DNA of 64,000 nt from an uncultured Prevotellaceae bacterium (lineage in GTDB: Bacteria > Bacteroidota > Bacteroidia > Bacteroidales > Muribaculaceae), in contig ONGE01000004.1 in NCBI GenBank assembly GCA_900317325.1, positions 62,001 through 126,000 on the forward strand, given 5' to 3'. The notes below the pieces were generated by a model, which saw only the letters and a program-made list of their open reading frames with translations, ran no database searches and was not told the DNA's origin. The stretch's first letter is position 1. Every line of letters begins with the position of its first letter. Made by a program: the position numbers and the translations under genes. Positions 34,406-45,500 of the stretch are shown in pieces.

Positions 34406-35581
34406 ATGACAAGCAACTTGCCCAAATACATCGGGAATTCGTTCAAGCGCGGGTGCATTCAGCTCGTGCGTCGCCCCATGTACTTCCTGTTGATCGTCAT
34501 CATGCCGCTGTTGTGCAGCTGGTTCCTGATGGACCTCATCAAGGACGGTACGGTGCAACGTGTGCCCGTGGGAATCGTTGACCTGGACAACAGCAGCCTG
34601 TCGCGTCGCATCTCGCGCAACTTGAACGGCTTCCAGCAAGTGGACATCAGCCGGCGTTACACCAACTTTGCCGAGGCTCGTGATGCCGTGCAACGCGGCG
34701 AGGTGTATGGCTTCTTCTTGATCCCTGATAATCTGGAGGAAGAGGCATTGGGTGGCCACCAGCCCGTGGTGAGCTATTATGTGAACTATGCCTTCTATGC
34801 TCCCGGCTCGATGCAGTACAAGGGTTTCAAGACCATCTCGCTGCTCGTCAATGGCGGCATTGTGCAAACGGCGTTGCGCACTGTGGGCCTGTCTAACCAC
34901 AGGATTGAATCGACCTTGGTGCCCTATCAGACCCATGTGCACATGTTGAACAACCCGTTCACCAACTACAATTTCTACTTGAACAGCACCTTTGTGCCTT
35001 GTTTCCTGTCGTTGTTCATCCTGCTGGTGACAGCGTTCTCGCTGGGGCTGGAATTGAAATCTGGTTTGAGCCGCCAGTGGCTCAGGACTTCGGGCGGCAG
35101 TATGTTCCTGGCTCTTGTGGGCAAGTTGGTGCCTCAGACGGTGCTGTTTACCGCTGTCGGCTGGTTCATCCAGTGGATGATGCATCGATGCTTTGACTTC
35201 CCGCTGAACTGCAACCCGTGGAATATGCTCATCGCCATGTTCCTGCTCGTGGTCGCCAACCAGAGTTTTGCGGTGCTGATGTTCTGCTTCGTGCCCAACT
35301 TCCGCTATGGCACGATGTTGTGCACGCTGTTGGGTATGGTGTCGTTCTCGTTCTCGGGTTTCTCATTGCCTCAGGAGTCGATGTACCCCTGGGTGACATC
35401 CTTAGGCTACGTCATGCCCATCAAGTACTACTTCCTCATCATGGTGGATCAGTCGTTGAACGGCATCGACCTGTATTATTCAAGATTTTATTATGCTGCA
35501 CTCATCGGATTCACCATCCTGCCCATGCTGTTGTCATGGCACTTGAAGAAGGAATGCATGAATCCCGTGTATGTGCCCTGA
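34406..35581 (+). CDS. ABC-2 type transporter permease
   Basis: The 391-residue inner-membrane protein has one N-terminal helix (MYFLLIVIMPLLCSWFLMDLI). A large extracytoplasmic domain follows (GIVDLDNSSLSRRISRNLN, EARDAVQRGEVYGFFLIPDNLE), then five C-terminal helices. This is the YhhJ/ABC2_membrane_3 layout. It forms a pair with the next permease, whose frame begins within a few bases of the stop. No ATP-binding protein is encoded in the operon, although this family normally works with one. Confidence 0.88.
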   Translation: MTSNLPKYIGNSFKRGCIQLVRRPMYFLLIVIMPLLCSWFLMDLIKDGTVQRVPVGIVDLDNSSLSRRISRNLNGFQQVDISRRYTNFAEARDAVQRGEVYGFFLIPDNLEEEALGGHQPVVSYYVNYAFYAPGSMQYKGFKTISLLVNGGIVQTALRTVGLSNHRIESTLVPYQTHVHMLNNPFTNYNFYLNSTFVPCFLSLFILLVTAFSLGLELKSGLSRQWLRTSGGSMFLALVGKLVPQTVLFTAVGWFIQWMMHRCFDFPLNCNPWNMLIAMFLLVVANQSFAVLMFCFVPNFRYGTMLCTLLGMVSFSFSGFSLPQESMYPWVTSLGYVMPIKYYFLIMVDQSLNGIDLYYSRFYYAALIGFTILPMLLSWHLKKECMNPVYVP

Positions 35582-35585
35582 TGAT

Positions 35586-36842
35586 ATGACCGAGAAAGTT
35601 AAACATAGCAGGCTTTTCCTGTGGTTCGTGCAGGTGCTGAGGGTGTGCGGGCGCGAGTTGTTGCTCGTGTTTCGTGACGAGGGTGTAGTGATTTTCTTCC
35701 TGCTCCTCAATGCAGTTTATCCTGTTCTGTATGCACTCATCTATAACCCCGAGGTGGTGCGCGACGAACGCGTTGTCGTTGTCGATGACAACCGCACGGC
35801 ATTGAGCCGTGACATGGTGCGCCGTCTCGATGCCACACAGGAAATCGCCATAGCCGGATACGCCGCCAACATGCAGGAGGCCCAGGAGGCCATGCACCGC
35901 AAGGAGTGCTACGGCATTCTGTACGTTCCGCGTGATTTCGGCCAGTGTGCCGGTCGTGGCGAACAGGCTCATGTGTCGCTCTATTGCGACATGAGCGTGA
36001 TGATGCGTTACAAAGCCATGTTTACTGCCCTGTCCAATGTCACCCAGGCGATGGGCAACGAGAAGATGGCCGCAGTTGTCGAACCGGTCCTCAACATGAG
36101 CGGCTCCATCGTCGAGAACAGTCAGGTGCCTGTGGGTAATCCTGCTATGGGTATCGCGAGCGCCGTGTTGCTGTTCATCCTGCCGCTTGTGTTGCAGCAG
36201 AGTATGATTCTGGGTATCGCGATGCTGCATGGCGGCAGCATTGAGCGCCGTCGCCGCAATGGAGGACGTGACCCGATGGCCATTGAGGCCAGCCCCGGTG
36301 CCACCATCATTGGCAAGATGATGTGTCACCAGATTGTCTATACCGTGCCCGTGATCTACGTGTTGCACTATGTGCCGTTGATGTTCGGCTTCCCGCAGAA
36401 CGGCGATATCTTGCACATCATCTGCCTGGCAGTGCCCTTTATCATCGCCGTGTCCTTCATGGGGCAGACGTTGTCGGCCGTCGTCAACGAGCGCGAGAGC
36501 GTTTTCCTCTTGTTCGTGTTCTCGTCGGTTGTGTTTGTCTTCCTCACGGGCGTATCATGGCCTCGCTACCTGATGTCAAGGCTCTGGTGGCTGGTGGGTG
36601 ACTGCGTGCCGGGCACATGGATGGTCAACGGCTACGTCCTCATGCAGTCCAACGGGGCCACACTCTATCAGGTCCAGCACCAGTACTGGATGCTGTGGCT
36701 GCAAGTGCCCGTGATGTTCATCCTGGCCTACCTCGTTGAGCGTTACGTCAACCGTCGCCGCTACCGCTCATGGATAGCCGCCAGCGAGGACAATCCCAAC
36801 GTTCTCACCCGCATCGACCTCGCCAAGAACGGCGTCGGATAA
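35586..36842 (+). CDS. ABC-2 type transporter permease (second subunit)
   Basis: Read from ATG 35586 (MTEKVKHSRLF, 418 residues), five bases after the first permease's stop; an upstream in-frame ATG at 35571 would overlap that gene by 11 bases. It has the same layout as its partner: one helix, an extracytoplasmic domain (VVVDDNRTALSRDMVRRLDATQ, ECYGILYVPRDF), then C-terminal helices. It probably forms a heterodimer with the first. The four-gene export line ends here; a phosphopantetheinyl transferase gene follows after about 75 bases. Confidence 0.88.
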   Translation: MTEKVKHSRLFLWFVQVLRVCGRELLLVFRDEGVVIFFLLLNAVYPVLYALIYNPEVVRDERVVVVDDNRTALSRDMVRRLDATQEIAIAGYAANMQEAQEAMHRKECYGILYVPRDFGQCAGRGEQAHVSLYCDMSVMMRYKAMFTALSNVTQAMGNEKMAAVVEPVLNMSGSIVENSQVPVGNPAMGIASAVLLFILPLVLQQSMILGIAMLHGGSIERRRRNGGRDPMAIEASPGATIIGKMMCHQIVYTVPVIYVLHYVPLMFGFPQNGDILHIICLAVPFIIAVSFMGQTLSAVVNERESVFLLFVFSSVVFVFLTGVSWPRYLMSRLWWLVGDCVPGTWMVNGYVLMQSNGATLYQVQHQYWMLWLQVPVMFILAYLVERYVNRRRYRSWIAASEDNPNVLTRIDLAKNGVG

Positions 36843-36916
36843 CTCCCTGTTTTTTTATCCGTCCTGTCCGTTATTTCCGTTGATTCAGTTTTATCCGTTA
36901 ATCCCGCGCCAGCAGA

Positions 36917-37546
36917 ATGATTGAGATGACGTTTCCCGGGGATACCAGAGTGCTGGTGTGGCCGCTCGATGAGCAAGCACCGCAACTGATTGCTTTGTGC
37001 CGTGAGGCTGGTGTCCTTGTCGATGACCTGATCGACATTCCGGTCAAGCGGCAACGGGAGAAGGCGGCCGAGCGATTGTTGTTGTGCCGGGCTATAGGCC
37101 GTCCCGTGATACCGTCTCATACCGACCAAGGGGCTCCTTATATCGACGGCAGCCCTGTGAACATCAGCTTCACCCACACGCAATTCCTGGTCGCTCTTGG
37201 TGTCAACGATGGCGATGTCATCGGCATTGATGCCGAGTCGATGGACCGCAAGCAGGTGTTGCGGGTGCGTGACAAATTCCTCAATGCCAGCGAACAGCAA
37301 TTTATCAATCCTGACGACCAGACCGCCCATGTCATCGCCTGGACGGCCAAGGAGGCTGTCATCAAGGCCGAGCGCAACAGCGCCATCGACTGGACCGACG
37401 GCATCTGTCTAGAACCCTTTTCCGCCGACGGATTTGGTGACCGTGAGGTTACCTTAGCCGCCCGTTGTGGTGACCGTTGTTACCACCTGATTTGTCGTCT
37501 GGTTGAGGGGCATTGCTTGACGGTTGCGATTGCCTCCCCGCAGTGA
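36917..37546 (+). CDS. 4'-phosphopantetheinyl transferase superfamily protein
   Basis: The 209-residue Sfp-type enzyme moves phosphopantetheine from coenzyme A to a serine of carrier proteins. The metal-binding and catalytic motifs are present: VIGIDAESMDR and AWTAKEAVIKAER, preceded by FTHTQFLVALG. Size fits the Sfp/AcpT half-size class. Upstream DNA (36843-36916) carries several imperfect TCCGTT repeats. The carrier it serves is not in the window. Confidence 0.9.
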   Translation: MIEMTFPGDTRVLVWPLDEQAPQLIALCREAGVLVDDLIDIPVKRQREKAAERLLLCRAIGRPVIPSHTDQGAPYIDGSPVNISFTHTQFLVALGVNDGDVIGIDAESMDRKQVLRVRDKFLNASEQQFINPDDQTAHVIAWTAKEAVIKAERNSAIDWTDGICLEPFSADGFGDREVTLAARCGDRCYHLICRLVEGHCLTVAIASPQ

Positions 37547-37610
37547 ATATCGCCCCCGATGCAATAATGCGGCGAAATAATCGTTAATAGAGTATAAAAT
37601 TAATTGCACA

Positions 37611-40600
37611 ATGATGATCAAAATAATGAGATATTTCGTCCGTATGGCCTTGTCGGTTTTCGTGCTGGCCTGCTGTACTGTAAATATGCATGCGCTTGAC
37701 AAGAGCTACTATGCCGCGACGAGTAAACTCGCCGAAGGCAGCTGGGTCAAGATCGCAGTGAAGGAAAGTGGTATCTATCAGATAACGGCCGACGACATCC
37801 GTTCTTGGGGCTTGGGCGGCGACCTGTCGAAGATTCATGTGTTCGGTTACGGTGGCAAGCCGTTGAGCGAGACGATGCTGGGCGACAATTATGCCGATGA
37901 CCTGCCGCAGATGCCCATCGTGCGCACCGGCGACCGCATTCTGTTCTATGCCCAGGGTCCCGTGACCTGGAAGCACAAGGGCACCGCGCTCGAGCAGGTT
38001 CAGGTGCAGCATCCCTACGCCCTGACGGGCTCCTACTTCGTCACCAACGATGACCGCTTCACCGATATCGCCACGGTAAAGGCCGACAACGACCCTTCAG
38101 GCGAACTTTTCTCAACCTATACCGAGCGTCTGTATCACGAGCTGGAGATCATCAATCCTGGCGAGACAGGACGTGCTTTCCTGGGCGATGATTTCAAGAG
38201 TAACCGTCACCAGACGTTCAAGTTCGACCTCAGCGGCAAGGTTGCAGGCTCCCAAGTGAAATCCTACATGATGTTCGGTGCCAGGACACCCAATGTGAAC
38301 AGCACCGTTTCCTCGAGTTATAACGGCAAGCCACTGCCCGTGACCGATGCCGACCTCATCAGTGCCGTGAATGGCGTTTCCCACGTCCATTACTATCTCA
38401 ATGGACAGAGTGCCGGTTCAATCAAGACGTTCAATCTTGACGACACCGATGAACTGAACTACACCCTGGATTATTCCTGCAACGGTACGGTGGAACTGGC
38501 CCGTTTGGATTTCTTGACGATCAACTTCGAGCGTAATCTGGCGCTGCGTAAAGGTCATCTGGCCTTCGGCTTGCAGAATGCCAATTCTGGCAACTGCTAT
38601 CGCGTGAGCGAATGCGGCAGCGCAACCCACGTGTGGAATGTCACCGAACCCTTTGCCATCGTGGAGATGAAAACCACCTCTAGCGGAGACGGTACAGTCA
38701 TTTTCAGCCCCCAGAAAAGCGGCAGGCAAGAGTTTGTGGCGTTTGACGAGTCGGGTACTTTCTCCCATCCCGAGTTCGTGGCCGAGATAGCCAATCAGGA
38801 TATCCACGGCGAACCGATTCCCGACATGATCATCCTGTCCCCGACCGCTTATCTCGACCAGGCCTATCGTATCGCCGAGCTGCACGAGAAGAATGACAAC
38901 TTCCGTGTGCTTGTGCTTGACCCCGAGAAGGTGTATAACGAGTTCTCCAGCGGCACGCATGACGCGATGGCTTACCGCAGGTTGTGCAAGATGTTCTATG
39001 ACCGTGGCGCCAGCGAGGACGGGCACAAGTTGGGCTACCTGCTGTTGCTGGGTTGCGGTAACTATGACAACCGTCTTGTGGGTGTCGATCGCGCTGCATT
39101 GGGCTATCCGAGCTTGCTCACATGGCAGAGCACCATGGGCAAGACCGATGACGACTCCATCACGTCCGATGACTATTTCGGCATTCTCGACGATGAGTCG
39201 AGTCTCGACGATAACGATCGCATGAACATCGCTGTAGGGCGCATGATTGTCAAGAACGTGAGCGAGGCCCGTGCCGTGGTCAACAAACTGGTGAAGTATG
39301 TCAACAAGCCCGCTTATGGCGCTTGGCGCAATCAGGTGATCATGGTGGCCGACGACGGCAACCAGGCTGCCCACATGCAGCAGTCCAAGGACATGATTTC
39401 CATCGCTCGCAGCAACGGCGGTGAGAATATGATTTATAATTACGTGTTTATTGACGCCTTCAATGCCGTGAGCGAGGGCGGTGCCCGCACCTATCCTGAT
39501 GCCCGCACCAAGATGTACACGACCCTCAAGGAAGGCGCGTTGTGGTGGAACTATATCGGCCACGCCAGTACCCAGAACTGGACCGGTGAGGGCTTGATGA
39601 TGCGTTCGGATGTCGAGACTCAACTTTTCTACCGTCACCTGCCCGTGCTGTATGCAGCAACCTGCGAGTACACACGCTTCGACAACACGGTGCTCTCTAG
39701 TGGTGAGCGCATTTTCTTGAATGCCAATGGCGGTGCTGTGGCAGTGTTGTGCCCCGCACGTCTGGCCTATATCTCCAACAACGGCGCCTTGAGCAACGCG
39801 GTGGCCAAGTATGTCTTCTCGCCCGATGAGAAGGGCATGCCTCGCCGCGTGGGCGATATCCTGCGCCTGGCCAAGAACTCCATCAACACCACGATGGACA
39901 ACAACCGTCGCTACTTCTGCTTCGGCGACCCGGCGATGCGTCTGGCATGGGCTCCCTATACGGCCCAGATCGAGACGATCAACGGCGAGCCCGTGGGTCC
40001 TGACAACAAGCCTGTGTTCAAAGCCCGTGAGACCGTTGAATTCACCGGCAAGATCGTGAACTTGAGCGGTGAGGTGGCTACCAATTTCAACGGCGCTGTC
40101 GTATCGACACTCTTTGGCCCTGAGCAGACCATCACCACCCACGGTTATGGTTCCGATGGCGTTTCAATCAACTACGATGACCGTCCCAACCGTCTGGCCA
40201 TCAATGTGGACACCGTTGAGGGCGGACAGTTCACCGTGCGCGTGGTCATCCCCAGCGAGGTGAACAATGAATATGACGACTACTCGCCGTCGTTGATCAG
40301 CCTGTATGCCTATGACAGCCGTGACAGCCTCGAGGCCAAAGGCTCTAACAGCGACTTCTATATCTACGGTTACGAGGACGAGCAAGTGGCCGATACCATC
40401 GGCCCCCGCATCATCACGCTGGGACTGAATGATGACAATTTTGTCGATGGCAGTGAAGTCAACGAGTCGCCGCTCGTGCTGGCCACGGTGAGCGACGAGA
40501 GCGGTGTGAACTTCTCGTCGGCCGGTATCGGACACTCCATGACGCTGACGCTCGACGGCACCAACACCTTCAACGACCTGGTGAGCTATTACACGCCCAT

Positions 40601-41060
40601 GTATGCCGAGCCGGGTACGCTGGGCAGCATCAGCTATCAGTTGAACGACCTGGCACCGGGATCGCACACGTTGCGCCTGCGTGTGTGGGACGTGTATAAC
40701 AACGTGAGCGAGAAGACCATCACCTTCAATGTCGTCAAGGGTCTGGCGCCTGAAATTGCCGATGTGTATTGTGCCGGCAATCCCGCCAGTGTAGAGACAT
40801 CCTTCTATGTGAAACATAATCGTCCTGATGCTGTGGTGAGCGTCACCATCGAGGTCTATGACCTGATGGGCCGCAAGGTGTGGAGCACGACCCAATCGGG
40901 CCGCAGCGACATGTACACCACGACTCCCGTCACTTGGGACCTGACCGATATGGGCGGACGCCGTGTGCCTCGCGGCATCTACGTCTATCGCGCCACCATC
41001 TCGACCGACGGTATCAAGGAAGCCACCAAGGCCAAGAAACTCGCCGTCGCCGGTGAGTGA
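37611..41060 (+). CDS. PorU-like C25 (gingipain-family) peptidase, copy 1
   Basis: This 1149-residue secreted protein has a signal peptide from MRYFVRMALSVFVLACCTVNMHA (37626 is an alternative start). An N-terminal beta-rich part (SYYAATSKLAEGSWVKIAVKESGIYQITADDI) and the gingipain-type catalytic domain follow. The dyad is His651 in YIGHASTQNW and Cys685 in AATCEYTRFD, the pattern of PorU, the type IX sortase. After Ig-like domains it ends with a FlgD-like element (VSVTIEVYDLMGRKVW, then RGIYVYRATI). A paralogue lies 1.5 kb downstream, beyond rex. Which copy is the housekeeping PorU cannot be decided from sequence. Confidence 0.88.
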   Translation: MMIKIMRYFVRMALSVFVLACCTVNMHALDKSYYAATSKLAEGSWVKIAVKESGIYQITADDIRSWGLGGDLSKIHVFGYGGKPLSETMLGDNYADDLPQMPIVRTGDRILFYAQGPVTWKHKGTALEQVQVQHPYALTGSYFVTNDDRFTDIATVKADNDPSGELFSTYTERLYHELEIINPGETGRAFLGDDFKSNRHQTFKFDLSGKVAGSQVKSYMMFGARTPNVNSTVSSSYNGKPLPVTDADLISAVNGVSHVHYYLNGQSAGSIKTFNLDDTDELNYTLDYSCNGTVELARLDFLTINFERNLALRKGHLAFGLQNANSGNCYRVSECGSATHVWNVTEPFAIVEMKTTSSGDGTVIFSPQKSGRQEFVAFDESGTFSHPEFVAEIANQDIHGEPIPDMIILSPTAYLDQAYRIAELHEKNDNFRVLVLDPEKVYNEFSSGTHDAMAYRRLCKMFYDRGASEDGHKLGYLLLLGCGNYDNRLVGVDRAALGYPSLLTWQSTMGKTDDDSITSDDYFGILDDESSLDDNDRMNIAVGRMIVKNVSEARAVVNKLVKYVNKPAYGAWRNQVIMVADDGNQAAHMQQSKDMISIARSNGGENMIYNYVFIDAFNAVSEGGARTYPDARTKMYTTLKEGALWWNYIGHASTQNWTGEGLMMRSDVETQLFYRHLPVLYAATCEYTRFDNTVLSSGERIFLNANGGAVAVLCPARLAYISNNGALSNAVAKYVFSPDEKGMPRRVGDILRLAKNSINTTMDNNRRYFCFGDPAMRLAWAPYTAQIETINGEPVGPDNKPVFKARETVEFTGKIVNLSGEVATNFNGAVVSTLFGPEQTITTHGYGSDGVSINYDDRPNRLAINVDTVEGGQFTVRVVIPSEVNNEYDDYSPSLISLYAYDSRDSLEAKGSNSDFYIYGYEDEQVADTIGPRIITLGLNDDNFVDGSEVNESPLVLATVSDESGVNFSSAGIGHSMTLTLDGTNTFNDLVSYYTPMYAEPGTLGSISYQLNDLAPGSHTLRLRVWDVYNNVSEKTITFNVVKGLAPEIADVYCAGNPASVETSFYVKHNRPDAVVSVTIEVYDLMGRKVWSTTQSGRSDMYTTTPVTWDLTDMGGRRVPRGIYVYRATISTDGIKEATKAKKLAVAGE

Positions 41061-41210
41061 TGTGGCTGCGACTGCCCTTTTACATTAACCGGTTTGTGTA
41101 ATTGTGGCCTGTAACCCCGTAAGTTATGCCCAAGGCATAAGATTTGTTAAAATCAGTACTGTTTTTAATAAATTAGGGTGGCATTTAGCGTTGTGTTCAA
41201 AAAATTGAGG

Positions 41211-41218
41211 TAACTTTG
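41211..41218 (+). promoter_or_regulatory. -7 box for rex
   Basis: TAACTTTG matches TAnnTTTG, 30 bases before the chosen ATG. A TTG at 41191 is 17 bases upstream, a little short for a -33 element. Confidence 0.5.
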
Positions 41219-41247
41219 CAAGTTATTTGTATCATAGTATAGATGAC

Positions 41248-41910
41248 ATGGCTAAGAATAACGAGAACCAGATAATCCTGCCAGAACCGACGATCAGGCG
41301 ATTGCCCTGGTATCTGTCCTATGTGCGCATGCTCGACAATCTGCATGTTGAGTATGTGTCATCGACACAGATTTCCAAGGAGTTGAATGTGCAGTCGTCG
41401 CAGATTGCCAAGGATTTGTCTTTTCTCAATATTCGCGGCAAGACGCGCATCGGCTATGAGGTGCATAGCCTGGTCGAGGAGCTCGAGGGATACCTGGGGT
41501 TCAATCGCCAGCATGACGCGGTCGTGATAGGTGTCGGTAGCTTGGGCGCTGCCCTGATGCAGGACCGAGGCCTGAAGAATTACGGCTTGAACATCGTTGC
41601 GGGTTTTGATGTCCGCAGCGAGGTGATAGGAACGAGTCTGGGTGGCCTGCCCGTGTATGACATCAGCGACCTGGCTGCATGGCAACGCGAGCACCGTGTG
41701 TCGATCGCCATCTTGACGGTGCCGGTCGATCGGGCTCAGGAGACTGCAGCACTCGCAATAGCGAGCGGTATGAGGGCGCTGTGGAATTTCACGCCCTACC
41801 GCATCAAGGCGCCTGACGATGTGGTGATCGCCAACACGTCGATTTATGCCCATCTGGCCATCATCTATAACAGGATGCATAACTCGGATTCAGACTTGAA
41901 ACAAGAATGA
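41248..41910 (+). CDS. rex: Rex redox-sensing transcriptional repressor
   Basis: Rex binds NADH/NAD+ and represses fermentation and respiration genes when NADH is low. Read from ATG 41248 (220 residues, MAKNNENQIILPEPTIRRLPWYLSY). A winged helix-turn-helix follows (VSSTQISKELNVQSSQIAKDLSFL) and a Rossmann fold with VVIGVGSLGAAL. The C-terminal swap helix is AHLAIIYNRMHN. The gene sits between two PorU-like peptidases with a FAH-like gene just after. An operator could not be defined with confidence. Confidence 0.95.
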   Translation: MAKNNENQIILPEPTIRRLPWYLSYVRMLDNLHVEYVSSTQISKELNVQSSQIAKDLSFLNIRGKTRIGYEVHSLVEELEGYLGFNRQHDAVVIGVGSLGAALMQDRGLKNYGLNIVAGFDVRSEVIGTSLGGLPVYDISDLAAWQREHRVSIAILTVPVDRAQETAALAIASGMRALWNFTPYRIKAPDDVVIANTSIYAHLAIIYNRMHNSDSDLKQE

Positions 41911-41942
41911 GTCCGATGAGATATTTGGGGAACGATTAAGGA

Positions 41943-42515
41943 ATGAAAGTAATCGGTTTCACAGGAAATTACGATGATAAGGAGGATGCCAGGTGCTATC
42001 TGATGGCTGATTCTTCAGTTTTGTACACCGGACGCCCTTTCTTCATTCCTGACTTCGCTCGGCGCTTTGTGGCGGCACCGACTATTGTGGTGCGCACGGG
42101 ACGGTTGGGCAAGTGCATCGCCCCCAAGTTCGCCCATCGCTATTGGGATGCCGTCACCGCTGGATTCAGCGTGATGGCATGCCAGGATGTGGATGGACGG
42201 ATGGAAGCCTTGGACCGTGCATTTGACGGTGCGGCCATAGTGGGCGATTGGGTGCCTGCCGCGTCTGTCGAGGACGTGTTGCACGCGATCGTCGAGGTCA
42301 AGGTCGACGACACGCTGGTGTCACGTCATTGCCTGGCCGACATGAGGTTTCCGTTGGCCGATGCCCTGTCGGCGGTGAGCACGCGTTGCAGCATCAAGAT
42401 GGGCGACCTGTTGTTCACCGGCGATGCCGGCACGCCGTTCGTGCTGTCACCGGGAATGCGCTTGACAGCCAGTATCGGGGACAGGAATGTCCTTGACGTG
42501 AAAGTGAGACTATAA
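41943..42515 (+). CDS. Fumarylacetoacetase-like fold protein, short form
   Basis: The 190-residue protein has features of FAH-family hydrolases and decarboxylases: PTIVVRTGRLGKCIAPKFAHRYWDAVTAGFSVMACQDV resembles the beta-roll entry strands, and MGDLLFTGDAGTPFVLSPGMRLTASIG the GDVI/GTP closing motif. The usual E-x-E and D metal ligands of FAH are not obvious and the chain is short, so it may be non-catalytic. It starts 32 bases after rex, so the two are likely co-transcribed. The metabolic role is unknown. Confidence 0.6.
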   Translation: MKVIGFTGNYDDKEDARCYLMADSSVLYTGRPFFIPDFARRFVAAPTIVVRTGRLGKCIAPKFAHRYWDAVTAGFSVMACQDVDGRMEALDRAFDGAAIVGDWVPAASVEDVLHAIVEVKVDDTLVSRHCLADMRFPLADALSAVSTRCSIKMGDLLFTGDAGTPFVLSPGMRLTASIGDRNVLDVKVRL

Positions 42516-42563
42516 CGAGATAATTATATATTGGTAACTGAATAATAACCAAGAAAATTAGAT

Positions 42564-45500
42564 ATGCGCAATCTGACTAAACTTCAACTCGCGTGCGCTG
42601 TGGTGCTGGCCATCTTCTGTGTCGGCTTTGCCAGCGCATTTAACGCATCGAATTATGCGACTACATCCCAGCTTGCTACCGGCAAATGGGTGAAGATTTC
42701 CATTCCCGAAACCGGAATGTATGAAATCACTTATGACGAGCTTCGTGAAATGGGTTTCAACGATCCCGAGAGGGTCAGCGTGTACGGCTTCGGCGGTGGC
42801 AAAATCAGTGAAGTGCTCACTAGCAGCGCCCCCGATGACCTGAAGCGTATCCCCATCATGCGTAGTAACAACAAGATTTGTTTCTATGGCGTGGGACCTG
42901 TCACCTTCAGTCTTGCTGATTACAACACGCAGCCGCGTTACACTCGCACTTTCAACCCTTATTCACTCACGGGTAACTATTTCCTTACCGAGTCCAGCCA
43001 GCCCGACTTGCTGCCTGCCAAGAAGGCAAAGGTTACCGTGAACAACGCAGTGAACACGCCCACGAGCCTCAGCTATTGCTATCACGAGCGTGAAATCCTC
43101 AGTGTGGGTGGTACGGGTAAGGAAATGCTCGGCGAGGACTTCTCGGCCGGTAATTTCAAGGCCGATTACTACATGCCTGAGATCGCCGACAGCACGATTG
43201 TAGTGCATACTTCAATTGCTGCAGTTACCCCGGTTATTTCTTATGCCACTGTTATCTTCCACAGCGGTGCCGCTGTCGATACTGCCGAGTTCTCGGTATC
43301 GTCTTCGCGCATCTATCCGTTAGGTTCATCCACGACCGCCTCGACCACGCTCTATAACCTGGCTACGCCTTATGCCAAGTTGAAACTGAGTGACCCTGCC
43401 GAACACGGCCAGTTGGAGCCTTTCCTGCGCATGAGTGATCCCGAGCAAATCATCGAGATGGGCCGTCTGGATTATTTCGTCCTGACCTATAAGCGCAACA
43501 ATATCATCAATGAGGATGAGCATAACCAGCTGATGATGGGCTATGCCGCCACTCGCGGCAACGAGCGCTTCATGCTGCCCAATGCAACGTCCGACATCGT
43601 GGTGTGGTGTGTCAACAGCCCCACTTATCCCACCGAGGTGTACACCTATCCCTACAATGATGAAACCGGTTCGGGTCTTGAGTTCTTCTCGACCGCTACC
43701 TCGCTTTCTCACTATATCGCATTCAACCCCACCAAGACGTTGAAGAAGATCTCCGGTTATGAGAGCGTTCCCAATCAGAATCTGCATGGCATGGCCGTTC
43801 CCAACCTGCTGATCATCACCGACAAGATGTTCCATGAGCAGGCCCAGCGTGTGGCCGACCTGCATACTGCTGTCGATGGCATCGACGTAGCTGTTGTGGA
43901 CCAGGACCAGATCTTCAACGAGTTCTCCAGCGGTACCCGTGACGCTATGGCTTATCGCCTGCTGTGCAAGATGCTCTACGATCGCGACAACACCAAGTTC
44001 AAGAACCTGCTGCTCTTCGGTACCGGTACCTTCGACAACCGTGAGCTCATGGGTGCTCATCCCGGCAACCTGCTCACCTACCAGAGTGACAACAGTAACT
44101 TCGAGAACTACTCCTTCACTTGCGACGACTTCTACGGCTTCTTGGATGACAATTCCGGTGCCAATGTCGCTAACGATAAGCTGCGCATCGGCGTGGGTCG
44201 CATCACCTGCTCCGACGTCGAGGAGGCTAGAAGTGACGTTGACAAGCTGATCGAGTATTATGCCAATCCCGACTATGGCGTATGGCGCAACAATGCGATG
44301 GTGGCATCCGACTCTCCCGAGCATGGTGACTATATGTACCAGGGCGAGACCTACAAGAACATGATCGACAATGAGCTCAACACCGGTATGAACGTCACTA
44401 CTGTTCACAATACGCAGTATCCCCGCTCTACTACCGAGCCCGGTATCGTCGAGGAGAAGAAGACGGCCGTCGAGGGTAAGCAGCTGTGGAGCAACACGCT
44501 CAAGAATGGTGTCTATTTCTCGACCTATGTAGGCCACGCTGGCCCCATCTCGTTCACCAAGAAGAACAAGATGTGGACCACCGGTGATGTGGCTCGCACC
44601 AGCTACAGCCACTGGCCCATCATGAGTACTGCCTGCTGTGACGTGGCTCACTTCGACGGTGACACGCGCGGTATTGCCGAGCTGATGTTCCACAAGCGTG
44701 ACGGTGGCGCCATCGCTATGCTCACCAGTACGCGCATGGTGTTCGCTTCGGACAACAACACGTTGAACAAGTACTTCATCAATGCCTTGTTCAGCTATGA
44801 CAAGAATGGTGTGATGCCCACGCTGGGTGAAGCCTACAAGCAGTCCAAGCTCGGTTTCACTTCATCCAACACCAATAAAATGTCCTTCTTCCTGCTGGGT
44901 GACCCCGCCATCAAGATCAATTATCCCATCTCACGTTTCCAGATCATTGAATTGAACGGTGCCGACATGACCGACTCGACCGATGTGGCCATGCTTCGTC
45001 CCCTCAGGAAGTTCAACGTGGTGGCTCATGTGCTGGATGCCGAGGGCAATCTGGATACCAGCTTCAATGGCGATGCTACGGTGACGCTCTACGACAAGGA
45101 GGAACTCTTCACGACGCTTACCTCGACTTATACCTACTCCAACCTCAATGCCAAGATCTACTTCAACCGCGATAAGCTCACCGAGCTCAACGGTCGCGTG
45201 GAGAATGGCGTGTTCACCGCTTCGGTGATTGTGCCCGAGAATCCCAAGGCCAAGAACGAGATGGTGCTGATGCGTGTCTATGCCCACAAGGACAATAGCG
45301 ACTACATGGTGAACGGTTTCACCAAGAACATCAAGATGCTGGCCTATGACGAGCACATGGCTATCACCGATACCCAGAATCCCGTCATCACCAACATGTA
45401 TATCAACAACGAGGACGCCTTCAACTACGGTTCGACTGTTGGTTCCACCTCGATGCTCTATATCACCGCTACCGATGATCAGGGTATCAACTTCCACAAC

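Noticed and set aside
36843-36916. Imperfect TCCGTT repeats before the phosphopantetheinyl transferase
   Set aside because: The units vary in length and sequence; they were noted but are too irregular to call a defined repeat element.
41161-41210. Possible Rex operator before rex
   Set aside because: TTGTG and TTTGTTAA pieces are present but do not form a convincing inverted site, so no operator is claimed.
43326-44693. 455-codon minus-strand frame inside the second PorU-like gene
   Set aside because: Antisense shadow of a gene with conserved catalytic residues; no independent support.
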